Assembly: GCF_010728725.1 (NCBI RefSeq)
Contig: NZ_AP022607.1
Span: forward strand, 124,001 to 188,000
Origin: Mycobacterium branderi
GTDB taxonomy: Bacteria; Actinomycetota; Actinomycetes; Mycobacteriales; Mycobacteriaceae
Length of the DNA: 64,000 nucleotides
Direction of reading: 5' to 3'
The notes under the pieces are model-generated. The model was given only the letters and a program-made list of their open reading frames with translations, made no database searches and was not told the DNA's origin. The position numbers and the translations under genes are program-made. This document shows positions 24,403 through 32,016 of the stretch, one piece after another (within the stretch, counting starts at the first letter, position 1; each line of letters starts with the position of its first letter).

Positions 24403-25554
24403 TTAGACAGCAGATCCGCTGTAGGCGGCGACAAGCTCCTGCGAGATCGGGAAGTGGAACAGCTCTTCGGCGTTCTTGTGCGTGATGAGCTCGACCTCGT
24501 CACGCGGAATCCCGTCGAAGACTTCCTTGGCCGACAGCTGAGTCTTGGGGAACGGGGTGTCGGCGTGCGGATAGTCCGACTCCCACAGGATCCGGTCGAC
24601 CCGGAAATCATGCCGGTACTTGATGCCGATCGGCTCCTCGATCATGCAGAAATACATGCTGCGCTTCGCGACATCGGACGGCTTGATCTGGGCGTTCTCC
24701 ACATGCGACCAATATTGGTGCCGCTCCCACTGCCGGTCGGCACGCTCGATAGCGGCGGGGATCCAGCCGATGCCTCCCTCGGACCAGACCACCTTGGCGT
24801 CGGGGTACTTACGCAGCAGCGGGCTGACCATCAAGTTCACCGATGAGCGCGCCGCATAGGCGAAGGCGGCAGCGATCTCGGTCATCGGATTGACACCCTC
24901 CAGCGACACCGCAGCCCCGCCGGATCCGATGTGCATGCAGATCGGAGTCTGGTCCGACTGGGCGGCGGCAAACAGCGGCTCCCAATAGCCGCCGTGGAAA
25001 TTGGGCAGGCCCACAGCATGAGGGTCTTCGATGAAGCAGATGGCCTTGCTGCCCAGCCCGACGCACCGCTCGTGCTCCTTGACGGCCAGGTCGATGTCCC
25101 ACACGGGCAGGATGTGCATCGGCACGAACACGTCGGGGCCGGTGCCGCACCATTCTTCGAGCATGTAGTCGTTCCATGCCCGCACGCATGCCAGGGCGAG
25201 TTCCTTGTCGTCGAAGGTCGCGAACTTGCGACCGCCGAAGCCGGGCAGCGACGGGAACGAGACCGACGCGAAGATGCCGTTGGACAGCAGATCCTTGCGG
25301 CGCTCTTCGGGGTTGTAGCAGCCGGGGATCATGTCCTCGAACCGTGCCGGCTCCATGCCCCATTCCTCGCGCGGTTTTCCGGCTACCGCGTTCAGTCCCA
25401 TGGTGAGTTCGCGGCCGCCGTCCCACTCCCACAGCTGCCGGCCATCCACCTCGACGACGTGGGGAGCCCGGTCCTTGAACTTCGCCGGCACCCGGTCGGT
25501 CCACACATGGGCCGGTTCGACGATGTGGTCGTCGACGCTGAACAAGGTAAACAC
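24403..25554 (-). CDS. amidohydrolase-2 family metal-dependent hydrolase
   Basis: A 383-residue TIM-barrel protein beginning LFSVDDHIVEPAHVW (DxHxxE metal motif) and ending its barrel with LWESDYPHADTPFPKTQ (Asp and His). Other segments, such as FVPMHILPVWDIDLAVKE and PICMHIGSGG, are typical of mycobacterial amidohydrolases of unknown substrate. It is paralogous to the gene at 12919-14127. First gene of a two-gene leftward unit with the alpha/beta hydrolase. Confidence 0.9.
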   Translation of the reverse strand: MFTLFSVDDHIVEPAHVWTDRVPAKFKDRAPHVVEVDGRQLWEWDGGRELTMGLNAVAGKPREEWGMEPARFEDMIPGCYNPEERRKDLLSNGIFASVSFPSLPGFGGRKFATFDDKELALACVRAWNDYMLEEWCGTGPDVFVPMHILPVWDIDLAVKEHERCVGLGSKAICFIEDPHAVGLPNFHGGYWEPLFAAAQSDQTPICMHIGSGGAAVSLEGVNPMTEIAAAFAYAARSSVNLMVSPLLRKYPDAKVVWSEGGIGWIPAAIERADRQWERHQYWSHVENAQIKPSDVAKRSMYFCMIEEPIGIKYRHDFRVDRILWESDYPHADTPFPKTQLSAKEVFDGIPRDEVELITHKNAEELFHFPISQELVAAYSGSAV

Positions 25555-25570
25555 AGGCCCTCACCTCTTC

Positions 25571-25583
25571 TGTACTGGTGTAA
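25571..25583. promoter_or_regulatory. weak operator-like element upstream of amidohydrolase
   Basis: TGTACTGGTGTAA (reverse TTACACCAGTACA) lies 17 bp before the amidohydrolase start and partly resembles the TTACA-N-TGTAA sites at 6600 and 7893. Symmetry is imperfect. The rest of 25555-25834 shows nothing recognisable apart from a Shine-Dalgarno sequence near 25822. Confidence 0.25.
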
Positions 25584-25834
25584 CCGCGATCACGCCTGGG
25601 GCCATGATTGCACCGCTGCGCTGCGAAATGAGCCGCGCTGACCGGAACGCCATTTGCGCCCGGAAGGCTCGCGCGTCCTTCCGGGTCGCGGGATCGCGCA
25701 ATACGCTCCAGGTACGTCCCACCGGCTGCGGTGCGCGCGCGACCGGGGCCGAGCGGCGCTCAATCGCATCACGGTCCGACGTTCGGGTTGGCTATCGGCT
25801 CGTGCGCACTGCGGCGGTCGCAGGAGGGAAGGCT

Positions 25835-26584
25835 ATGCGCTCGGACACCACGCCGGCAGGGGCGCGAGACCTACCGGCGATCTGGGCTGAGACGGGCGGG
25901 CGCATCATCGAGCTTGTCCGTCGTTTGCCCGGCGACGCCGGCGGTGTGGTCGTTCCGACTGTGCCGGGCACCACGATCCGCGATGTGCTGGCTCATTTGA
26001 TCGGCACCGCGACGGAAGCAACGGATCACCGTGCCGGCGTGCGGCGCGGGCCGTTCACCCTGCCGTCGGCCAACGGCGCCCCGTGGGACGCCACGCCGGG
26101 CGAGTTGCTCACAGAGTGGGAGAAGGTGGCCGACAAGCTTCACGGACACATCGGTTCGGACCCGCAGCTGGCGTCGGTCTTGATCACTGACGCGGCGATG
26201 AGCGAACACGACTTGCGCACCGCGCTGGACGCACCGGGCGCGCGCGACGACGTCGCCATCAAGGTAGCGCTGGATGAACTGTCCGGGCGGTTCTCTGATC
26301 GGGTGGCGACGGCGGCTCTGCCGCCGCTGCGGGTGACGGTCGAGCAGTGGGGGACGATCGTGGGTGTCGGACATGCTATTTCGTGTGTGGTCGCCGACCG
26401 CTTCGAGTTCGTGCGCGCGATGTCGGGGCGGCGCTCGGCCGCCGAGGTCCGCCGGTGGAACTGGGGCGTCGACCCGGACGCATACCTTCCGGTCATTTCC
26501 GAAGTGGGTCTTCCGGCCCGGGATATCCACGAACGTGACCCCCGCATTCCCGAGCACATGCGCGACCGCGAGTTTGTGCTCTAA
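25835..26584 (+). CDS. mycothiol-dependent maleylpyruvate isomerase-type (DinB-like) protein
   Basis: A 249-residue protein of the maleylpyruvate isomerase N-terminal/DinB-like family. It has TTIRDVLAHLIGTATEATDH near the N-terminus (the conserved metal His region) and VEQWGTIVGVGHAISCVVADRFEFVRAMSGRRSAAEVRRW near the C-terminus. ATG 25835 is chosen for AGGAGGGAAGG just upstream; a longer open frame before it has no support. Such enzymes use mycothiol for isomerisation or conjugation. Divergent from the amidohydrolase, and followed by the IS element. Confidence 0.8.
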   Translation: MRSDTTPAGARDLPAIWAETGGRIIELVRRLPGDAGGVVVPTVPGTTIRDVLAHLIGTATEATDHRAGVRRGPFTLPSANGAPWDATPGELLTEWEKVADKLHGHIGSDPQLASVLITDAAMSEHDLRTALDAPGARDDVAIKVALDELSGRFSDRVATAALPPLRVTVEQWGTIVGVGHAISCVVADRFEFVRAMSGRRSAAEVRRWNWGVDPDAYLPVISEVGLPARDIHERDPRIPEHMRDREFVL

Positions 26585-26628
26585 CTCTTCACCAAATCAA
26601 CGAGAAAGACATCTCACGAAGTTAAGAG

Positions 26629-27861
26629 TCAAGCCACGAGCGAGAGAGGAGGTGGAAACGCCAGGTGTTCGTTGTAGAGCCGGCCGGTCTGCAGGCAGTG
26701 GTGGAGTTGGCCGAGAAACTTGTTGAACAGGTGCCGTTGGGCTTGGTGGTTCCAGTCTCCGGCGGCGCGGCGGGCATCGTAGTGGCGACGCGCGCCCGGC
26801 GAGGCGCGCAGCGATCCCAGTGCCCAGATCGGGCCGACGGCGGCCAGTCGCCGGTTCTTGATGTGGCGGTGCAGGACAACGGTTTTCTTGCCGCTGGCGC
26901 GGGTGATGGGGGCGGATCCGGCGAAGGCTTTGAGTCCGCGGGCCTCAGCGAAGCGGGTTCGGTCATCGCCGATCTCGGCGAGCACCCGGGCGCCGGCCAA
27001 CATCCCCAGGCCGGGGAAGCTGGTGATGATCTTGGCGTCCGGGTGTTGCTCAAAATGGGCGATCGCCGCCTCGGCCAGCTCGTCGGCCGCGGTGCAGGCG
27101 GCCTCGAGTTGGCGCAACAACGCCGCCAGTTGGATGCCCATCGCGTTTTCCACGGCCGGCGGTTGGTGCAGGTAGGTGTCGGTGAACACGGCGCGCAACC
27201 GCTCGATATCGCGGTCGAGATGGCGTCGGCGGCCAGCTTTGGTCAGCAGTCGGCGCAGCCGGGCGGGAGTCAGCGTCGCCGCCTGCGTTGGGGTCGGCGC
27301 AGCGGCCAAGATGGTGCGGGCGTCGGCGCGGGCCAGTCCACCCTCGGGCAGCCCGGCGAACGCGGCGATGGCGGCCGGGTAGAAGTCTTTGAGCAGGTCG
27401 CGGATCTGGTTGCCGATCTGCTGACGCGCCCAAACCGCATCTTGCTGGGCGCGGGCGAGCACCCGGATGGCTTGGGCCAGCTCGGTGTCGGCGGGCAGCG
27501 GTCGGTGCGCGGCGGCATCGGTGCGCACGATATTGGCCAGCAGCACCGCATCGGTGGCATCGGATTTGGCCCCCGACACTGCATGCCGTGCCCGGTACCG
27601 CGAGGCCGCCAGTGGGTTGATCGGGTAGATCACCCGGCCGGTTTCGCGCAGCGCGGCCACCCACAGTCCGCGATCGGTTTCGATCCCCACCGGGATTGGA
27701 TGCGCGGCGCTGTCACCGGCCTCAGCCAGCAGCGTCAACAGAGCCGCGAACCCGGCCGCATCATTGCTGACCCGTCCGCGGGCCACCACACGCCCGTCGT
27801 CGTCGATGACGGCGACATCGTGATGTTCAGTGGCCCAATCAATTCCACAAAACAAGCCCAA
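26629..27861 (-). CDS. IS110-family DEDD transposase
   Basis: A 410-residue transposase. The N-terminal RuvC-like domain has CGIDWATEHHDVAVID (first Asp), VGIETDRGLWV (Glu), and KSDATDAVLLANIVR (later Asp pair). The C-terminal Tnp_20 domain has ITSFPGLGMLAGARVLAEIGD and GSAPITRASGKKTVV with the conserved Ser. The frame is intact and length normal, so it may be active. In characterised relatives (IS621) the enzyme works with a bridge RNA that specifies target and donor. Confidence 0.95.
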   Translation of the reverse strand: MGLFCGIDWATEHHDVAVIDDDGRVVARGRVSNDAAGFAALLTLLAEAGDSAAHPIPVGIETDRGLWVAALRETGRVIYPINPLAASRYRARHAVSGAKSDATDAVLLANIVRTDAAAHRPLPADTELAQAIRVLARAQQDAVWARQQIGNQIRDLLKDFYPAAIAAFAGLPEGGLARADARTILAAAPTPTQAATLTPARLRRLLTKAGRRRHLDRDIERLRAVFTDTYLHQPPAVENAMGIQLAALLRQLEAACTAADELAEAAIAHFEQHPDAKIITSFPGLGMLAGARVLAEIGDDRTRFAEARGLKAFAGSAPITRASGKKTVVLHRHIKNRRLAAVGPIWALGSLRASPGARRHYDARRAAGDWNHQAQRHLFNKFLGQLHHCLQTGRLYNEHLAFPPPLSLVA

Positions 27862-27973
27862 GGTGTCATCACTCCTTCGATCGATGGTTATGCCGTCACC
27901 GGTGGACTCACGCGGCGCCCTAATCGCGGGACTCTTAGGTCCGTCATCTCACTAGCCGTCCGTGACTCCAGCT

Positions 27974-28177
27974 CACCGCAGGACCTCGTTCTATCGAAGA
28001 GCTCAAGGCTCGGGAAACACAGTCGGGAGGTCAACCCTGCGGTGGGCTCGGGCAACGGCATCCCACCACCACCGGAGGTGATCTGCCGCCAGGCGCGCCG
28101 TTCTTTCTCTAGACGTCGAGCGTCGGGACAAACCAGGCATCACCTGACAGCAGACCAACCAGGAAACAGACCCTGGT
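27974..28177 (-). ncRNA. candidate IS110 bridge RNA region
   Basis: The non-coding flank contains several complementary arms. CACCGCAGG (27974-27982) pairs CCTGCGGTG (28036-28044) and extends through ACCTC (27983-27987) with GAGGT (28027-28031) across a 4-base bulge. AGGTGAT (28076-28082) pairs ATCACCT (28139-28145), enclosing a GACG/CGTC hairpin. ACCAGG (28158-28163) pairs CCTGGT (28172-28177). Two stem-bounded large loops plus a terminal hairpin resemble the two-loop design of bridge RNAs. Strand is assigned as that of the transposase. Loop-to-target matching could not be checked. Confidence 0.4.
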
Positions 28178-28225
28178 CGCCACCACGACCAGCAATCCAT
28201 CCCTACTAAACGATTAGGCCCTTAG

Positions 28226-29485
28226 GTGGGATTGCTCAGCGGAATCAAGGTGCTCGAGTCGGCCCAGCTGTTCAACGGCGACACCTTAGGGGCCCTGCTG
28301 GGTGATCTGGGCGCCGACGTCGTCAAGATCGAAAGCCCGTTCCGCGGAGACTATCTGCGCGACTTCCTCGGCCAAGTCACCCCGCACAACAGCCCCGCAC
28401 ACCTGCAGGTCAACAAAAACAAGCGCAGCATCGCGCTGGACCTGCGAAACGAACAAGGCAGAGACGTGTTTTGGCGGCTGCTGGCGAGTGCTGACGTCTT
28501 CGTCGACGGCAACTCCGCAGACGCGATGAGCAAGCTGGGCGTCGGATACCAGCAGCAACGGGCACGTCGCCCCGAGATCGTTTACTGCCAGTACACCGGA
28601 TACGGCGCGACCGGGCCGTATGCGACGATCCCCACTCACGGACAGATGATGAACGCCGCGGCCGGCGCCACGTTGGTGGAGATGGACGACGCGGGATTCG
28701 TGCGGCCGTACCGCGGGCCGCAGCCGTTCAACGGAATCGCCTCCGGCGGGGAAGGCACCTCGGCGGGCGCCACGTTCGCCGCGCTGCATGTCGCCGCCGC
28801 GCTGTTCCAACGGGAGCGCAGCGGTGAAGGCTGCTACATCGACGTCGCCGCATCCGAGGCGGTCATCTCCTCGGCGTGGATCGCGGCGACTTACCAACTC
28901 AACGATGATCGGATCGCCGACCGGCGCTCACTGCCCGACCCGGTCAGCCCCGACGGGACGGCAAGCGCGAAGTACCAGTTCTACCGCACTTCCGACAACA
29001 AGTTCGTGCTGTTCTGCTGCATCGAGCCGGCATTTTGGGCGAATTTCTGCAGGCTCGCCAACCGCGAGGACCTCATCGCAGAATCCGGTAGCGGCCCAGT
29101 AGATTTCGCAGTCGCCGCCGATGCCGACCAGACTTTGCGCCGCGAGATCCAGAAGGTCATCGAGACGCGCACCCAAGCCGAGTGGGTCACTCTCGCAGCC
29201 GAGCATGATCTGGCGATCGGCCCGGCCCTGCAGCACAACGAACTTCGCAGCGATCCCCAGTTGAGCGCGCGGGGAGCGTTCATCGACACCACGCATCCGG
29301 TTGCCGGCCCGTTCACCCACGTCACTCTTCCGGCGCTGGTCAACGGTCGGCGATCGACCGACATTCGGTGCCACGCACCGGCTTTGGGCGAGCAAACCGA
29401 CGAGATACTCACCGAGATCGGACTGGATCGCAAGGCGATCGCCGCCCTGCGCGGGGCCGGCGTGGTCGCGGGGCCGGCCACCTGA
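28226..29485 (+). CDS. CaiB/BaiF-type CoA-transferase
   Basis: A 419-residue type III CoA-transferase or racemase-like protein: GIKVLESAQLFNGDTLGALLGDLGADVVKIE (N-terminal Rossmann part), NKNKRSIALDLRNEQG, IVYCQYTGYGATGPYA. The usual catalytic Asp region reads GCYIDVAASEAV, with Glu where Asp is common. It would move CoA between acids or epimerise a 2-methylacyl-CoA. The GTG start lacks a clear ribosome site and follows the IS flank directly, so its native promoter may be displaced. First of a unit with DUF35 and thiolase genes. Confidence 0.88.
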   Translation: MGLLSGIKVLESAQLFNGDTLGALLGDLGADVVKIESPFRGDYLRDFLGQVTPHNSPAHLQVNKNKRSIALDLRNEQGRDVFWRLLASADVFVDGNSADAMSKLGVGYQQQRARRPEIVYCQYTGYGATGPYATIPTHGQMMNAAAGATLVEMDDAGFVRPYRGPQPFNGIASGGEGTSAGATFAALHVAAALFQRERSGEGCYIDVAASEAVISSAWIAATYQLNDDRIADRRSLPDPVSPDGTASAKYQFYRTSDNKFVLFCCIEPAFWANFCRLANREDLIAESGSGPVDFAVAADADQTLRREIQKVIETRTQAEWVTLAAEHDLAIGPALQHNELRSDPQLSARGAFIDTTHPVAGPFTHVTLPALVNGRRSTDIRCHAPALGEQTDEILTEIGLDRKAIAALRGAGVVAGPAT

Positions 29486-29538
29486 TGCTGCCGTGCGTGC
29501 GTTCGCTAGCGTCGACTACACACACAACGGAGGTTGTC

Positions 29539-29937
29539 ATGGCCGGGCAGATTCCACTGGTCGACTATCTGGTGCTCGACGACGGCGAACCGCACCTGGT
29601 CGCGCAGGAATGCACCAACTGCGGTGCCCGATTTTTCGACCGGCGCAACGCCTGCGCACGCTGCTTCACAACCGAGTTCAAGACGGTCCCGGTCGCGACC
29701 GAGGGCACCGTGCGGGCGTTCACGATCGTCACCTTCGCCGCGCCCGGCATCCCCACCCCCTACGTCGCCGCCGTGATCGACTGCGACAGCACCCAGGTCC
29801 GGGCCAACCTCATCAACGTCAACCCGGATCCCGAGCACGTCCGCGACGGGATGAAGGTGCGGCTGGCCATCTACCCGATCGGCACCGACTCGCAGGGCAC
29901 CGAGGCGATCGGCTTCGGCTTCGAGCCCGCCGCATGA
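29539..29937 (+). CDS. DUF35/OB-fold zinc-ribbon protein
   Basis: A 132-residue protein. The Zn ribbon is CTNCGARFFDRRNACARC (residues about 25-42), followed by an OB-fold with EGTVRAFTIVTFAAPGIPTPYVAAVID. DUF35 proteins bind acyl-CoA and pair with thiolase-fold enzymes or MaoC hydratases. Here the thiolase follows 34 bp downstream. ACGGAGGTTGTC is a good ribosome site before ATG 29539, and an upstream in-frame extension is unsupported. With its thiolase interrupted, this subunit may be unpaired unless another thiolase serves. Confidence 0.9.
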   Translation: MAGQIPLVDYLVLDDGEPHLVAQECTNCGARFFDRRNACARCFTTEFKTVPVATEGTVRAFTIVTFAAPGIPTPYVAAVIDCDSTQVRANLINVNPDPEHVRDGMKVRLAIYPIGTDSQGTEAIGFGFEPAA

Positions 29938-29971
29938 CCAACCACGCCCCGATCACAAAGGAGCAGTGACG

Positions 29972-31183
29972 ATGAGCGCCGGCGACGATATCTGGATCCT
30001 GGGGATCACGATGACCAAGTTCGGCAAGCATCCCGATCGCGACACCGTTGACCTGGCCGCCGAGGCCGCGATGGGCGCGCTCTGTGACGCCGGCGTGACC
30101 ATGGCCGACATCGGTGTGCTGGCGGCCGGCAACCTGATGAATGCCAGTGCCGGGCTCGGTCAGCAGCTTCAGAAGCAGATCGGCCAGACCGGCATCCCGG
30201 TGTATAACGTGGCCAACGCCTGCGCCACCGGGGCCACCGCGCTGCGCACCGCCATCATGGCCGTCAAGGCCGGTGAGGTCGACTACGGCATGGCGGTCGG
30301 CGTCGAAAAGCTTTCCGGCGCCGGGCTACTCGGCGCGGCCGGCACGAAAAAGGACGACACCGATGTCTGGACGCCGACGGGCCGCTATGGCGCGATCGCA
30401 CCGGTCGACGGGCGGATCGGCACCGAGTCCATGCCCGGCGTGTTCGCCTAGATCGGCACCGAGTACGGCCACAAGTACGGCGGCACCAGCTTCGAGCTAT
30501 TCGCCAGGATCAGCGAGAAAAACCATGCCCATTCGACCCTGAACCCGCTGGCGGCCTACCAGAAGCGCTTCACGCTCGAACAGATCATGAACGACGTCAT
30601 GATCGCCTACCCCAACACCCGGCCGATGTGCTCGGCCAACTGTGACGGCGCGGCGGCCGCGATCGTCTGCAACGGTGAGACGTTGAAATCGCTTTCGCTG
30701 GCCCAACGCCGGCGCGCGGTCAAGGTGTCGGCGTCGGTGCTGACCACCGACCCCTACGAGGAGGGCTGTCAGGTCCTGCCGAACGTCAACACTTTGACCC
30801 GCAAGGCCGCGGTGAGCGCCTACGAGCAGGCCGGCGTCGGCCCGGGCGATCTGGATCTGGTCGAGCTGCACGACTGCTTTGCCACCGCCGAACTGGTGCA
30901 CTACGACAACCTGATGCTGTGCGAAGAGGGCGGCGCGGCCGACTTCTTCAACTCGGGCGCCACCTGGCGCGACGGCTCCACACCGGTGAACGTCTCGGGC
31001 GGGCTGCAGTCCAAGGGCCACCCCATCGCGGCCACCGGGATCGCCAACATCTGGGAGATCTGCCACCACCTTCGCGGCGAGGCCGGCGACCGCCAGATCG
31101 AGAACGCCAGGGTCGGGCTGGCTCATGTGATCGGGCTGGGTTCGGCTTGCGGGGTCCACATCCTCGAGAGATCGGCCGCCTGA
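29972..31183 (+). pseudogene. thiolase / lipid-transfer (SCP-x) type protein with in-frame TAG
   Basis: From ATG 29972 the frame shows a thiolase: MTKFGKHPDRDTVDLAAEAA, nucleophile region NVANACATGATALRTA, then TAG at 30449-30451 after MPGVFA. The very next codons continue the fold in the same frame (IGTEYGHKYGGTSFELFARI) to ELHDCFATAEL, GGLQSKGHPIAATG and a normal end. The intact protein would be 403 residues. A single C-to-T change (CAG to TAG) explains it. Without suppression only the first 159 residues are made. Confidence 0.85.
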
Positions 31184-31186
31184 CCC

Positions 31187-31981
31187 TCAGCGCCACTTCC
31201 ACTGGGGCGGGCGCTTTTCCAGATAGGCTCGGCGGGCCTCGGCGCTGTCCTCGTAGCCGAGCAATCGGGCCGTGTAGTCCTGTTCGGTGCGGTAGGCATC
31301 TTTCAAGGGCATGTTCTCGACACGGTTCATCGATTCCTTGGCGAGCCGCAGGGCGATGGGGCTCTTCTCGGCGAGCGCGGCGGCGATCTCGCCCGCGACG
31401 TCCAACAGCTTGTCGCGCGGAACCACCGCACGGATCGCGCCGAGCCGGTAAAGCTCTGCGGCGGGCACTTTTTCGCCGAGGAAGAACATCTCACGTGCTT
31501 TGTGGCGCCCGACAAGTTGCGACAGGTGTGCGCTCGCGCCGAGGAGGCCCACGTTGATTTCCAGCGTGCCGAACGAGGCCGATTCGGCCGCGACCAAGAT
31601 GTCGCAACAGGCGGCGAACGCGACACCGGCCCCGATGGCCGCGCCGTTGATTGCGCCGATCACGGGTACCGCACAGTCAGTGATCGCCCACATCGCCTCG
31701 CGCACAACACGGCCGGGGTCGGTCTGCAAGACCGGGGATGCTGCGGCGGCATCGCGCCGGTCGGCGACCGAATCGAGATCGGCGCCGCCCATGAACGCCC
31801 GATCGCCGGCAGCGGTGAAGATCGCCGCCCGCACCTCACGCCGGTCATCCAACGAGCGGAACGCGTCGCGGATCTCGAGCAGCGTTGCGGCATCGACGGC
31901 GTTGACCGGCGGGCGATCCAGCGTGACGGTCGCGACGTGATCGGCGACGTCGACACGGACGACGCGATTTTCCTTGCCCAT
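31187..31981 (-). CDS. enoyl-CoA hydratase/isomerase family protein
   Basis: A 264-residue crotonase: VTLDRPPVNAVDAATLLE, AGDRAFMGGADLDSVAD (oxyanion hole), INGAAIGAGVAFAACCDILVAAES, then FGTLEINVGLLGASAHLSQLVG. The catalytic-acid region differs from classical hydratases, so isomerase or another crotonase chemistry is possible. The start ATG is 35 bp after the end of the double CaiB gene upstream, so they share a transcript. Convergent with the thiolase, 3 bp apart. Confidence 0.92.
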   Translation of the reverse strand: MGKENRVVRVDVADHVATVTLDRPPVNAVDAATLLEIRDAFRSLDDRREVRAAIFTAAGDRAFMGGADLDSVADRRDAAAASPVLQTDPGRVVREAMWAITDCAVPVIGAINGAAIGAGVAFAACCDILVAAESASFGTLEINVGLLGASAHLSQLVGRHKAREMFFLGEKVPAAELYRLGAIRAVVPRDKLLDVAGEIAAALAEKSPIALRLAKESMNRVENMPLKDAYRTEQDYTARLLGYEDSAEARRAYLEKRPPQWKWR

Positions 31982-32016
31982 GGCATCTCCTGACGCCGGC
32001 GCGTCCGGCAGTTCGA

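Larger units (their letters stand above)
26600..28220 (-). mobile_element. IS110-family insertion sequence (ends approximate)
   Basis: A complete DEDD transposase gene (26629-27861) with a long non-coding flank on its 5' side (27862-28225). This is the arrangement of IS110-group elements, which carry a bridge RNA there. IS110 elements lack terminal inverted repeats and target duplications, so the ends are not readable; the limits given are guesses bounded by neighbouring genes. It sits immediately before the CaiB gene at 28226 and after the isomerase-type gene. Confidence 0.7.

Noticed and set aside
26623..27937. TAAGAGTC (26623) and GACTCTTA (27930) as IS terminal inverted repeats
   Set aside because: Only 8 bp with no extension; IS110-group elements lack terminal repeats, and using these ends would cut off the structured flank.
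26665..28209. A 514-codon rightward open frame opposite the transposase
   Set aside because: It is the antisense of the IS110 transposase, GC-rich third-position shadow, with no domain and running into the non-coding flank.
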